64,000 bases of DNA, taken from the NCBI GenBank assembly GCA_009746045.1, contig RPFO01000165.1:496001-560000 (forward strand), read 5' to 3'. The notes beneath the pieces are model-generated. The model saw only the letters and a list, made by a program, of their open reading frames with translations, made no database searches and was not told where the DNA came from. The position numbers were made by a program, and so were the translations under genes. Of the stretch, positions 41,397-52,190 are shown in pieces; position 1 is the first letter of the stretch; each line of letters starts with the position of its first letter. Source of the stretch: Mesostigma viride. Lineage: Eukaryota; Streptophyta; Mesostigmatophyceae; Mesostigmatales; Mesostigmataceae.

Positions 41397-42186
41397 TCAG
41401 TCGAGACCACGAAAATCGCAGTAGTCGTAGTCGTAAATTGGATCGTTGACGACAGGCGCAGGCCCCTTCTGGCCTCGCCCAACCTCAATCGTCACCGGAG
41501 TTTCGATGACGATGGGGTCCAACCGACGGCCCGTCGCCGGATCAATGCGGCGACGACGGCGGCGGGTGACGATGCGGAGCGGGTTGGTAAGAATCGTTAG
41601 AAAATCCCACCCGTCCGGCGCCCACTCTCGCAAAGCAGACAAGAACGCGACAAGGTTGAGCAGCAATTGCCGCTCACGCGTCCGGAAGCCTCGCGACAGC
41701 AACTGCAGAATCGCAAGGTCTTGAAACAGGTTGGTTGTGATCGTCGGAATGACGCCCGAACGAACCGACAGCCAGTTAGCGAGATTGCGCTAATAGACTG
41801 TGATCGAGCGATGAAACCGCGTTGTCGATCTCCTTAGAGACCTCGGCAACCGCCCTGGGCGCTTGCAACCCCGCCCGGGTATGGACTTCGAAGTCCGCAA
41901 GCAAAGCTCGAATGGAATCGAGATAATCGCGAAATCCGGGAACAATCGTAGGTTGCGGAGGCGCGGGAGGCAGTCCTAAGCTTTGCAACAGCGCCTGCTG
42001 CTGAGCGCGTAGCTCCGTGCTGGACGCTACCGCCTGGTCAACAACACGCTGCCACGCCGGATTAAGAACCGGACGATCTTCACGAACAGGAGTCGTCGAA
42101 GGACCAGCCGGAGATTCGGCGATGTCCGCTGGACTGCCCAAAATTTCAGAATCCCTCGGTATGCGGAACTCCATCGAGTCCGGCAT
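41397..42186 (-). pseudogene. Copia C2 ORF0, frame broken
   Basis: MPDSMEFRIPRDSEI onward (42,186-41,776) matches the start of C1 ORF0. The C-terminal half (LSRGFRTRERQLLLNLVAF to YDYCDFRGLD) is in another frame at 41,702-41,397, so an indel lies near 41,780. Conservation of both ends between C1 and C2 supports ORF0 as a real protein in the family. Confidence 0.75.
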
Positions 42187-42213
42187 TTTTCTGGTTACGA
42201 AGATTGTAATACG

Positions 42214-42402
42214 AGTTGAGTGAGAGTTTACTCCCGAGGGAATCCATGGCTCTTGCAGGAAAGTTGCCTTTATTATAATGAGAAAACACAGACGTAAGTC
42301 ACGTCACGTCCGAGACTGCACGTAGCACAGACGACAGGGTCGCTGTGCCAAGAGAGCGTGCACGCAAGAGCTAGCGTCCCGGTGCGACCAAGTCACACAT
42401 AT
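42214..42402 (-). repeat. LTR of Copia C2, first segment
   Basis: Starts AGTTGAGTG and is similar to the C1 LTR. Interrupted at 42,402 (CATAT) by C5. The adjacent internal bases read CGTATTACAATC, like those next to the C1 LTR. Confidence 0.85.
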
Positions 42403-43101
42403 AGTTAACGCCAAGCGCATTGGCGTGATCCTGATTCGGCATATCTCTGCGATTCCAGCGGCACCGGAACGAGTTCATTCCGACAAGTATCAAGAAAGTT
42501 ATGGCGTTCCGACTTCCCGGTCGCGCGCGAGCGCGAGCCGGCTGTACTTCTAAGTCGGACGTGAATATTTGCCGACGACATATGGGGTCGACAGTAATTC
42601 CTGGGCTGACAGGAATTAGGTGCTGAACCTACGACGGTATTGGATTAATACGTCGTACGCAGGAGGAAATAGGAACCTTAACCTGTGGTCTGTTGGTACC
42701 GCAGGCTTAGTCCTGGACTTCTAGGTGCAGATGCAATAGTCACTGTGGACTGTGCTCTGTGGTCACTGTGCCTGTATGGCAGACCTACTGTATAGGAACT
42801 GGGCGCTGTACAGGTAGTGAATACTGTACCGGGAGTGTTATTACTGAGCAGGCCTCCTAGGCTGCTCAGGACTAGCAAGCACAGTGCACAAGTATATAAA
42901 GAATAGGCCAGTGCCAATTGGGCATCTCTTGCGAGCCCGCCTCACGTGTGTTGCCTTGACTTGGCAAACGCGTGTACAAGCCTCAAGTGTGTGAGCGCTG
43001 TAACATTATCCAATTTTAACAAAGCTCCGTTTCCAACCATATTCACACATTGCTGCATTGCAACCATATCCTTCACATTGCGTTTCATAAGAACGTTAAC
43101 T
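42403..43101 (+). repeat. 5' LTR of Copia C5
   Basis: 699 bp. TATATAAAGAAT near 42,891-42,902 is a probable TATA box. The internal sequence starts CAAATTACAAACAG, with no TGG-type primer site. Confidence 0.9.
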
Positions 43102-43194
43102 CAAATTACAAACAGTCTCAACGGAACGGCCAGGAGGGTCGTTGCTGTTTGCGGTGTGCAGCGTTGACGACGCGAGAAGCTCGTCCGGTGGTGA

Positions 43195-43875
43195 ATGGTG
43201 CAGGAAGAACAACGGCAGCAGAATTTCCGGTTTCGGCAGTCTGCTGGGGGTTCAATTTCGCCTGAATTGCGTCGTGTCGTTCGAGATTTATCTTTATTGC
43301 TTGCAGATCGTCCACCTGTTAATCGCAACTTCGTGCAATTCGTCGACGACCAGGTCGAGGATTGGGAGCGAATTCTGCGGCACGTCCAAACCATCGTCAT
43401 TCCGGAGCACCGGAGCATCGACGACATCGAGCAAGAGCTTCACGGTTTGGTCGGCATCCAGACGGTGATTACAGCATTAGCTGAGCGGGTGCGTGCGGAG
43501 TTGGCGGCTAGGCGAGGAGAGGCTGCGGAGGCAGCTGGTGCAGTGCGACACGAGTTCGTGCCGGCAGCAGCGGGTGCGGGTGTACCACGTACTTTCGCAG
43601 GCGTAATCGGCGACGAGGGTGTTGCAGCGGGACCAGTTCGACGTGAACGACGCGGAGCGGAGCGCTACAGGCGGCTTGCAGAGGTCGAGGCGGCAGCGGA
43701 AGCCATCACCGGAGGACAGCGTGCGGCACGAGTCGGCAGGTTTCCGGAGCGAGCAAGGGTTCCTTTTCAGGAACTGCCCCAACCCCTTCGCGTTCGTGTG
43801 ACGCGTTGGGAAGAGTTCGCCCCTCTTGGTTACGATAGTGACCTTGAGGTGGGAGCAGGGGCGTCGCTGGGCTAG
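43195..43875 (+). CDS. ORF0 of Copia C5
   Basis: 226 codons about 95 bp after the 5' LTR. It has a charged helical layout like C1 ORF0: LRRVVRDLSLLLADRPPVNR, VEDWERILRHVQTIVIPEHR and DDIEQELHGLVGIQTVITAL. The C-terminal half is Ala/Arg/Glu-rich and ends WEEFAPLGYDSD. Sequence identity to C1 ORF0 is low, but position, size and pattern agree. Function unknown; a structural or regulatory partner of gag is possible. Confidence 0.6.
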   Translation: MVQEEQRQQNFRFRQSAGGSISPELRRVVRDLSLLLADRPPVNRNFVQFVDDQVEDWERILRHVQTIVIPEHRSIDDIEQELHGLVGIQTVITALAERVRAELAARRGEAAEAAGAVRHEFVPAAAGAGVPRTFAGVIGDEGVAAGPVRRERRGAERYRRLAEVEAAAEAITGGQRAARVGRFPERARVPFQELPQPLRVRVTRWEEFAPLGYDSDLEVGAGASLG

Positions 43876-44216
43876 GCGACGAGGCGCTTGGCGACCACGA
43901 GGTGCCAAGATACAATCCGCGGGGTGCCAACGACGGGTTGTCACCTGTCTACTATACTAACGGTGACGATTCTGTCATCGCGGGCCGACAGCGGGTCGAC
44001 GACGGCGCAGCGGGTAGCAGGGTGCCAGAGCTGATTGTTGTGAGCGACAGCGACAGCGACAGCGACAAGGAGAACCAGGACGCGCCTGCGGGCGACCGTG
44101 GTGGTCTTGACTGAGTGGTAACACTTGGCATTTTCCTTTCTTGTTCAGTAGCTTATATTGCTTTAATTGCTGCTTGGCCACTTGGCTGGCTGTAGCAGAT
44201 CTGAACAGAGGCCATC

Positions 44217-45399
44217 ATGAGTGAGGGAGCTATTGACCAACAAGCGCGCCTTATGGGCTTTGCGCGGCGCGGCGCTGGGATGGATGGACGGATGGACGCG
44301 ATGGACGCGGTGGACGCGATGGACGCGGTGACGGCCAGGCGCTGGGAGACCAGGCTGCGCTGCCAGATGATCAGAGCCAAGGATCTCAGGGCGGTCAGAA
44401 CGCGCCAGCTGCAGATCAAGCGGCACCTAAGCGACCGACCGTGGCTGAGGGGTACGCGGTGCTAGGCCAGTTTCAGTCCATCAAGGACAATTGGCAGCCC
44501 CGGGACGCTGAGAGGATGTTAGAGGACATGAACTTGTACACGGACATATACACCGGTGACAAGCTTCGCATCCTGGCGTCTAGTGCCTACATAAGGCAGT
44601 CGGCGAGGCGGCTGTTCAAGTTTGTTCGGGAGCGACACACGGCGGGGGACACCTGGGCGGCGTTTATGACGCGACTCAGGGTGTTCCTGAGTGACAAGAG
44701 GACCATAGATGGGTCCACCTGAAGCAAGAATACCTGGACTACAAGCCCATCAAGGGGCAGCTAGTGGTCCACGCCTTTGAAGACTTCGTCAAGCTGAGGG
44801 AGGACGCCATGGCCAAGGGATTCTTCGTTGCAGATCGGATGGCCATGGGCGACTTTCTCAAGTCGCTGCAGCTGGATCCGGTCACCATGGATAATGTGAC
44901 CATCCACATGCGACAGGTCCATGGCTGGGCAGCCATGACGGACCAGTTGTATGAGTGTTTCAGCGGCAAGTACGTAGGTGGTAAGCGCCCACGTCAAGGG
45001 GACGAGGAGGCCGCTGAACCTGCGGTTAAGTCCATGAGGGGATCGGGCCACGGGGGCCCAGCGTCCTCGAGAGGGCCTGAGACCTCTTCAAGGGGTCGAG
45101 GAAGGTCCAGGAGGGGGCGTGACAGAAGGGCTGGACGGGGGACCCCGCCGAAGTCGGGACATCCACAGTCCCAGTTTGACTTCAAGAGGGTGGGTGGTCC
45201 TCCCAAGGCTGGGCCCAGCAGTGGGACCTCACGGGACATCAGTCAGGTGGAATGTTATTTCTGCCAAGGGAAGGGTCACTTCAGGAATGAGTGTCCCTCG
45301 TACCTGAGGCAGGAAGGTCAGAGCAAGCCAGCTCAGGGTGGCAGCAAGGACAAGGCTGGTCCATCCCAGGATAAGGGCAAGGGCAAGGCTGCTGATCAT
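44217..45399 (+). pseudogene. Copia C5 gag, frame broken
   Basis: Frames join as a gag: a possible N-terminus near 44,217; AEGYAVLGQFQSIKDNWQPR to LSDKRTI (about 44,441-44,710); then LKQEYLDYKPIKGQ onward in a different frame to 45,399, including FVADRMAMGDFLKSL and the CCHC knuckle CYFCQGKGHFRNEC. At least one indel lies near 44,715. A 9-bp GGACGCGAT-type minisatellite (44,281-44,335) sits at the start. Confidence 0.7.
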
Positions 45400-45402
45400 T
45401 GA
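45400..45402 (+). other. In-frame UGA between gag and pol of C5
   Basis: CAT-TGA-CTT, after which the frame stays open through all of pol. Same place and same UGA-CU context as in C1 (31,458-31,460). Confidence 0.6.
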
Positions 45403-48400
45403 CTTGAGCCTGCACACATCCCTGAACCCTGGAGGGTGCCCCCAGGGGTGTGTAATGTAGCTGCTAGTGACGGCAGTGAGGGGCAGCCCCATGCTCTAGT
45501 GACAGAGCCTATTGGACACGATGGGGCAAGCTTGGTTACCACAGAGAGTATGCCAGCTGTAGCTGCAGTGGTTACTCGCCAACGTGCCCGCCATGGCGGT
45601 GCTGAGCCTGAGGTAGGACCTGGTGATGTGGACCCAGGTGGATCTCAGAAGCATTCTGACCGTGCAGGACTGGCACAGGATGGTCAGGATGAGGATAGGG
45701 CTGGAGACAGTCTGACAGGCACGACCCTGGTGCCTCCTGTACATAAGGGATCTGTACATACCTTGAGTGCTAATAATGACAATAAAAGATTTTCTCTCTT
45801 GTATGACATTGCCTCAAGGTTGCATACCATGTTTGGCCATGCAGCTCAGTCTTTGCAAGTTGCTAGACGGCTGGGAGGAAGTGAGTTGTACTCCATCTGC
45901 CAACAGGTTGCTCAAGCTTGCAAGTGCAGGCTAGTTGCTAGAAAGCCCAAGCAGTCTCATGCCAGGACTCCTATTTTGCAGCCAGGCCATGTGCAGGTAG
46001 ATATTCAGAGAATCAGGGGTTTGAAGCTGCTGGTGGCAGTGGACAGATATACCAAGTACAAGACCCTAGAGATCCTGCCTGACATGGAGAAGCCTACATT
46101 GATTGCTGCTCTGAAGTTGACAAGGAGCAGGTACCCTGGGTTGGAGTTGTTGCAGTGTGACATTCAGTTTGAGTGCTGTGAGAACCTGCCAGAGTTTCCA
46201 GAGTTGCTGATTACACCCAGGGAGAGCCACGGCCAGCAAGGGGTGGTGGAGAGAGCCATCCAAGAGATCAAGACTGTGCTGCTGGTGGAGAGGATTCCAA
46301 GGACGTCATCTGCCATTGTGACATCTGCATGGCTACGTTCTGTGGAGGATAGGCTGAACCTCAGGACTCCCATGTTCTTTGGTGACATTGCCATCAATCC
46401 TCTTATGCTGCATACCAGGATGCTGCCAGCTGATGCTGAGCAGGCATGGAAGGAGAAGCTAGAGGCCAAGTTCCTCAAGCTGAGGCAGAAAGACAAGGGC
46501 TGGAGTGTCCTAGAACCTAACGTTGGACAACAGGTTGTTGTGTGGAAGGAACCAAGCTTTCCAGGGAAACGTGGCAGCTGGCATGATGGGGTGGTGACCC
46601 GAGTAGAAGCCGCTGGCCATAAGTGCTGGGTGGCCATTGATGGCTCCCAAGCAGTGCACCGTCTGTCCTGGTCAAAGATCCGTCCCCGGGGAGGTAATCA
46701 AGGAGACCTCTTCCAGGTGCCCGTTGGTGTACAAGGCGGGGGTGACGTGGAGCTTCCTGATCAGGGTGCTACAGCTGTATCGAGCCCTCAGGGTGACCCT
46801 GGCCCGGCCCCTGGGGTACCTTCACATACGGTGGTTGGGCAAGCAGGCGGACAGGCTGCACCTCCGGAACGGCCCGACACCAGGCCTAGGGGTGTGCGTC
46901 TATCAGATATTGTACAGGCTTTGCAAAGAGCCAAGAAGGAGCCTAAGGTGTCCAAGCTTGTCCAGTTGGATGAACCTGAGGTAGCTGCCATGGAGATAGA
47001 TACCAATGCACAGGTTTCTGTCATGGGACCTCAGCATACAGGAGAACTGCTGGTCGGAGAACCAAGTTGCCCCTGGGTGTCTGATTTCAGTGGTAGGACG
47101 CATCTAAGGGTGTTGGGAGAGGTTACTGCCCCTGTCATGGGTGTGGATGTGACCTTCCTTGTCCTAGAGGACTATGATGGCCCTGTGATTTTGGGTCAGA
47201 ATTTTCTGGGCAATCCTGGGATTTCTATCAGAGCTACAGCTCTGAGAAGAGATGGCTGGGGGATGATTCCCCTAGAAAATTTCAGGACAACATTTCCAGT
47301 CAGGTGCAGGGCCAAGCCGGTCAAGGGTGTAAAATGGGATGAAGGGGAGGTGCCCCCAGCAGCCAGTTTGGTGATTCCAGCTGTGTTGCACCCCAGCAGT
47401 ATTGGCATAACTCACAGGAGCCTTGCTGCACACTCTCCTTTGACATATGACCAGCTGGTCCAAGAGATGAGCTCGCCTACTTTGTTTGAGGCTTGGAAGC
47501 TCGCCTTCTCCAAGGCATTGGAGGAGTGGTTGCAGTTTGAGTGTGCTGCACCAACAGACAGACGTCCCCCAGCATCAAGGAAGCTTGCTTTGAGATTTGT
47601 GCTGAAGAGGAAGGTTGTGGATGAGGTATCAGTGCCCCATGTCAGGCCTGTCCTGAATGAGTATCACGGCACGGGGAGTCTGCCAGGAGAGGAGCTGTAC
47701 ACGCCAGGGATGCTACACGACACATGGAGAATTTTGCTATGTCTCTACGTGGGGTTGCTGAACAGGGGAGCAGCTATGTCATCAGTGCTGCTGGACTTCA
47801 AGAGGGCATTTTTAAAATCTGATCCAGAAGTGGCCAGGAGGGTGTGGAAGCAGGATGAGCCTTACTGTGTTGAGGTGCCTGCCATCTGGAAGCTGGAGCT
47901 GCATCAACAATTCCTGGTTATTCTGAAGGGCCTGGAAGGACTCAGGTCGAGCCCAATCATCTGGAGACTCACGCTGCAGGAAGCTCTGATCAGTGAGTGT
48001 GGCTTGAGAGTGTCTTCAGTTGATCCCTGTTTGCTGCTGGCCCAATGGGAGGGTCTGCCAGTGTATGCTAGTTTGCATGGAGATGATCTGCATTTGCTAG
48101 CCCCCACGACCTGGCTGAAGAAGTTTATTCCTGTCATCAGTGGCAAGTTTTCACTGGGCAAGGAGCTGTGGCAGGAGCCCAACAAGCCTGTAGTGTTCTG
48201 TGGAATGCAGGCTACCCTGTTCAGGAGGGATGGGGAGTGGAGTATCAGGCTTCAGGCTGGAGGAGATTATAAACAGACCATTGTGAAGGCCTTGCCAGAG
48301 AAGATCACCCAGGCTGCAGGACCTGAGTTGAGAGGCATGTGGGCCTGGTTTGCCAGCATCTGTGGTCCGTCTTTGATGGTCCATAGCAGAATGCCTGATG

Positions 48401-48993
48401 AGGTGCTTGAGGATGAGAAGCCTCGAGTCATAGCCCGGTTGGTGGAGAGTACCCCTGATCTGATTTTGTCTGGGATTGACTTTGCCCAGCCTATCACCTT
48501 GGAGATCTTTGTTGACAGTTCCATGGATGCTCGCCAGGTTACCAAGGTCAGGGGGAGATCTGCTGCTCTGTTTGCTTTTTATCAGAGCAGGGCAAGTTTG
48601 TTCAGCTGGTACAGCAGACTGCAGAAGAGGGTCTGTATCAGTTCAGATGTGGCAGAATGCAGGGCCATATGCGAGGGGATCCAGTCCAGCCTGTACATAA
48701 AGGAGTTAATGCTGGAGCTGGCTTCAGTTACCCCTTGGACCTTGCAGATGGAGACGTTGTTGCTAACAGACAGCATGGGTATGGTCCAGTTTGTTCACAA
48801 GCAGCTGGCCAGAAGCCGGGACCTGGATTATTTGTTGCTGAAGGAGTTGGCCAGTTTGGTTGACTTGAAGCATATCCCTGGCGAGGAGAACCCTGCTGAT
48901 GCATTGACAAAGCTGCCACACAAGGCCCCAGCCCAGTACAATGTACTGAGGAAGCTCATGAATGCTGACTGTCAAGTCGGTCTATCTGTCTAA
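45403..48993 (+). CDS. Copia C5 pol: integrase, protease-like domain, RT, RNase H
   Basis: About 1,196 codons directly after the UGA. Integrase: MFGHA, CxC finger, VQVDIQRIRG (Asp), LLQCDIQFE (Asp) and QQGVVERAIQEIK (Glu). The protease-like domain follows: MEIDTNAQVSVMG, then PVILGQNFL. RT: VLLDFKRAFLK and LHGDDLHLLAP. RNase H: EIFVDSSMD, VAECRAI, LLTDSMG, NPADALTKL. No interruption is visible. It shares with C1 the post-integrase protease, the D-T-N triad and HGDD. Confidence 0.92.
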   Translation, partial: LEPAHIPEPWRVPPGVCNVAASDGSEGQPHALVTEPIGHDGASLVTTESMPAVAAVVTRQRARHGGAEPEVGPGDVDPGGSQKHSDRAGLAQDGQDEDRAGDSLTGTTLVPPVHKGSVHTLSANNDNKRFSLLYDIASRLHTMFGHAAQSLQVARRLGGSELYSICQQVAQACKCRLVARKPKQSHARTPILQPGHVQVDIQRIRGLKLLVAVDRYTKYKTLEILPDMEKPTLIAALKLTRSRYPGLELLQCDIQFECCENLPEFPELLITPRESHGQQGVVERAIQEIKTVLLVERIPRTSSAIVTSAWLRSVEDRLNLRTPMFFGDIAINPLMLHTRMLPADAEQAWKEKLEAKFLKLRQKDKGWSVLEPNVGQQVVVWKEPSFPGKRGSWHDGVVTRVEAAGHKCWVAIDGSQAVHRLSWSKIRPRGGNQGDLFQVPVGVQGGGDVELPDQGATAVSSPQGDPGPAPGVPSHTVVGQAGGQAAPPERPDTRPRGVRLSDIVQALQRAKKEPKVSKLVQLDEPEVAAMEIDTNAQVSVMGPQHTGELLVGEPSCPWVSDFSGRTHLRVLGEVTAPVMGVDVTFLVLEDYDGPVILGQNFLGNPGISIRATALRRDGWGMIPLENFRTTFPVRCRAKPVKGVKWDEGEVPPAASLVIPAVLHPSSIGITHRSLAAHSPLTYDQLVQEMSSPTLFEAWKLAFSKALEEWLQFECAAPTDRRPPASRKLALRFVLKRKVVDEVSVPHVRPVLNEYHGTGSLPGEELYTPGMLHDTWRILLCLYVGLLNRGAAMSSVLLDFKRAFLKSDPEVARRVWKQDEPYCVEVPAIWKLELHQQFLVILKGLEGLRSSPIIWRLTLQEALISECGLRVSSVDPCLLLAQWEGLPVYASLHGDDLHLLAPTTWLKKFIPVISGKFSLGKELWQEPNKPVVFCGMQATLFRRDGEWSIRLQAGGDYKQTIVKALPEKITQAAGPELRGMWAWFASICGPSLMVHSRMPDEVLEDEKPRVIARLVESTPDLILSGIDFAQPITLEIFVDSSMDARQVTKVRGRSAALFAFYQSRASLFSWYSRLQKRVCISSDVAECRAICEGIQSSLYIKELMLELASVTPWTLQMETLLLTDSMGMVQFVHKQLARSRDLDYLLLKELASLVDLKHIPGEENPADALTKLPHKAPAQYNVLRKLMNADCQVGLSV

Positions 48994-49800
48994 AAGCTGA
49001 GAGCTGGGTGCTTAAGTCTCTGGATATCAGGCTGGGAGCTTGATTGTACATAATCCTGAGCACACCTTGAGGGGTGAGACATGTCTCTGGTGTGGGAATG
49101 TCTGACATTGTCTCTGATGGAGAGATGTCTATCTGGGGTTTTCATCTCAGTCTGAGGTTTCCCCAGATCTGTGGTTTGTGGGCGGGGTTCGATTCCCTGG
49201 TGCCGTCTTAAGGCGGAGTTTCACGGACTGGCTGACCCATCCACCATGCTGGTGAGGTGGCGACAGGTCCCCTGATTTTCCACGGTTGGAACGAGTATAG
49301 GAGCTTGTGTTTTGCATGTGCTTCGCGTAGATGTTGTGTCTGGTTCGATAAGGGGCAGCAGACCGGCGCCGACTCCCGTCTGGGGGTCAGCAATGTTTTC
49401 TGATGAGCTGTTGTGGGTGATCTGTGGGGTTTCGCCTAAGGTCCTGAAGGTTGTACATACTTCTCAAGTTCTTAGCTGAACACCTATGGGCTGCCACAGT
49501 TGGCCAACCTCTTGTACATGGGTAACACAACGAGCCTCCCGTGAAGGGATAGGGACTCATTGTAATTTGTTTGTGCTCCTGAACCAGTATGGGTGCTATG
49601 TACATATAATAAGGAATCCAAGCTGACTGTCATGCCCAGTGGGTTGTGACTTGTAGTCGGGGAGGATGTCCAGGAATCCAAGCTGACTGTCATGCCCAGT
49701 GGGTTGTGACTTGTAGTCGGGGAGGATGTCCAGTACCCATTGTGTGTGTTTGTATGTAGACTTGTGTGAGCTGCTACAGCTCAAGAAAAGAAAGGATTGG
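48994..49800 (+). other. C5 3' untranslated region with polypurine tract
   Basis: Non-coding. Contains a perfect 60-bp tandem duplication at 49,614-49,673 and 49,674-49,733, and the polypurine tract AAGAAAAGAAAGGATTGG ending at 49,800. Confidence 0.7.
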
Positions 49801-50076
49801 AGTTAACGCCAAGCGCATTGGCGTGATCCTGATTCAGCATATCTCTGCGATTCCAGCGGCACCGGAACGAGTTCATTCCGACAAGTATCAAGAAAGTTAT
49901 GGCGTTCCGACTTCCCGGTCGCGCGCGAGCGCGAGCCGGCTGTTCTTCTAAGTCGGACGTGAATATTTGCCGACGACATATGGGGTCGACAGTAATTCCT
50001 GGGCTGACAGGAATTAGGTGCTGAACCTACGACGGTATTGGATTAATACGTCGTACGCAGGAAATAGGAACCTTAA

Positions 50077-51969
50077 GGGGAGGGTCCCATAGAAATATAT
50101 CAAAACTTACCCCCCCTAATAACTACAGAAATGCAACTGACAACCACTGAATGATGTTTGGGGACCATAAACATGATGTTTGGGCATGCATAACACCACT
50201 TGTTGGGGGTACTACCCCCAGCCATACACCGGCTATGAGCTGAAAATAGAAAAAAACGCTGTCCGGGGCACATCTTGCCCAGAACAGTGGGAGAACCAGT
50301 TGCATGAAAAAAGCACAACCCATATAAAAATGTCATGGGACATCGTTTCTACCTAATTGGATCAACAAAATCAGCACATCCCTTTGAGTTATTAATTTTT
50401 GGGCCAAAAATACGCTTTTTTAGGCGGGGCGTCCCCATACACACTCATAACACAACAATTAGGCCTGAAAAGCACAAGTCAAATTCTGTCATGACCATAG
50501 AAGGCACTGTCAAAGTTTGGTGGCATTCTGAGCTCAGCTGTAGAAGTTATTAATTTTGGCAGTTGGCCACCTGTGCAGACGCTAAGGAAGGCATTAGTGA
50601 GTATTAAGGCACACTAACACTTCCTATGCCATCCAAAAGGCTCCTGACCATGCCCAATTCGACCACAATGTACAAGGAGGTGGCTGGGCACGTCATGTGC
50701 CCTTGCCTTACCTCGACACGGGCAACCTGTTGCGTGTGTGCACAACAATGAGGCAGGTAGCTCAACATGCCTAGCCAACACTTCTAAAGCATATTCCAGG
50801 TTTATGGTGTGGGCATCATCCCAAAACCAAGCTCAAACACACCCTAGAAAGCCATATCCACTAATTGCCCAACAAGGGTAACAACAGACAGTCCACAGAG
50901 AAAGCAGAATTATCATACATGCTGCTTGCCAAGGCTTCTTACCATGGTTACCTTGCCTTGCTAGCATATGAATTAGGGCTCTCCCATTTTAGTGGGAGAA
51001 AGGCCAACAAGACAACGATAACCCCTACCTACGTGCAGTTCCACCCATGCAGTATGCCCCTCAGAAAAACCACTGCCACCTTTCTTTCCAGCGCAATTGT
51101 TTGCCAAGAAACAAACTCAAGCTTGTGAGCCTCTAACCACAATGAAGCCTCTGCTAAGAAAGGCCGCGTCAATATTCACACAAAACTGAGTGCTGTTAGC
51201 AATCTCCTTCCAAGAAACCACTCAGCAAATCCCTGACAACTTGACGATATGCCACGGTCACGCTTTGATACATCCCAGCCATGCAACGTACATAAAAACC
51301 ACTGAAAGGTGCCAGGAATCTGGCGATGCGCAGCACGGAATGGCATTATACCTGGCGCGAACTGCACGGAAAGAAGCCAAAAACTTGCGTTGATAACCCA
51401 TAAAGGAAGCGAAACATTCATAGGGTCACGTTGATCACACGATCGTACCATTACCGGAATTGTCCTTCGCCCAGCGGCGCAAGAAAGAACAACCTTCCAT
51501 GGAATAATAAGACGCGCATCCCGCGAGCCTGGAGAGTGTCTTACCGATCATGACGGAAATCTTGCCGAAACCCAGCAAATTTTTTAAAGCTTTACCAATA
51601 ACGATTTAAACGCATCCTTGACGCTAGGTAAAGCCCATAAAACCTGACAATCACCGCCGCCAGCGTGCATTCTAATTTATTCCTCTCGACGAAAACATCA
51701 GATTGGACCCCCGTGGCGATGGTCATCAATAAAATCATCGACACTGCAAAAAACGCGAACTCCGCTACGAAGTAGTATCATTTACTCATCGTCTTTAAGA
51801 TTCGCTCAGTTTCTCTGCATTCCGCGAGCTATCTTTTTCTACTCTGCCTGAAAGCACGTCGCCATGGCCAGCTCCGGTAGGGGTGCGCGCCCCGTGCACC
51901 ACTTTTTCACGGTACGGACGGGTACCGCGAATTTTTCGGCGCCAAAATATTCGCGCCGGGACCGTCCCC
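50077..51969. mobile_element. Non-autonomous Kolobok-type DNA transposon
   Basis: Inserted after TTAA (50,073-50,076). Ends GGGGAGGGTCCC and GGGACCGTCCCC form a 12-bp inverted repeat with one mismatch. The right 45 bp are nearly the reverse complement of the first bases of the autonomous element at 62,080. The right flank lost TTAACCT relative to the intact LTR. No transposase frame survives; the interior is non-coding. Confidence 0.78.
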
Positions 51970-52190
51970 CGTGGTCTGTTGGTACCGCAGGCTTAGTCCT
52001 GGACTTCTAGGTGCAGATGCAATAGTCACTGTGGACTGTGCTCTGTGGTCACTGTGCCTGTATGGCAGACCTACTGTATAGGAACTGGGCGCTGTACAGG
52101 TAGTGAATACTGTACCGGGAGTGTTATTACTGAGCAGGCCTCCTAGGCTGCTCAGGACTAGCAAGCACAGTGCACAAGTATATAAAGAAT

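Larger units (their letters stand above)
40511..42402 (-). mobile_element. Copia C2, 5' portion (close relative of C1)
   Basis: Contains 5' LTR sequence, ORF0 and the first part of gag, all homologous to C1 and in the same order. It is cut on the left by the C4 LTR (at about 40,510) and on the right by C5 inside its LTR. The LTR resumes at 53,045-53,476. Removing C5 and one CATAT copy gives a LTR of about 616 bp, matching C1's 617 bp. Confidence 0.85.
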
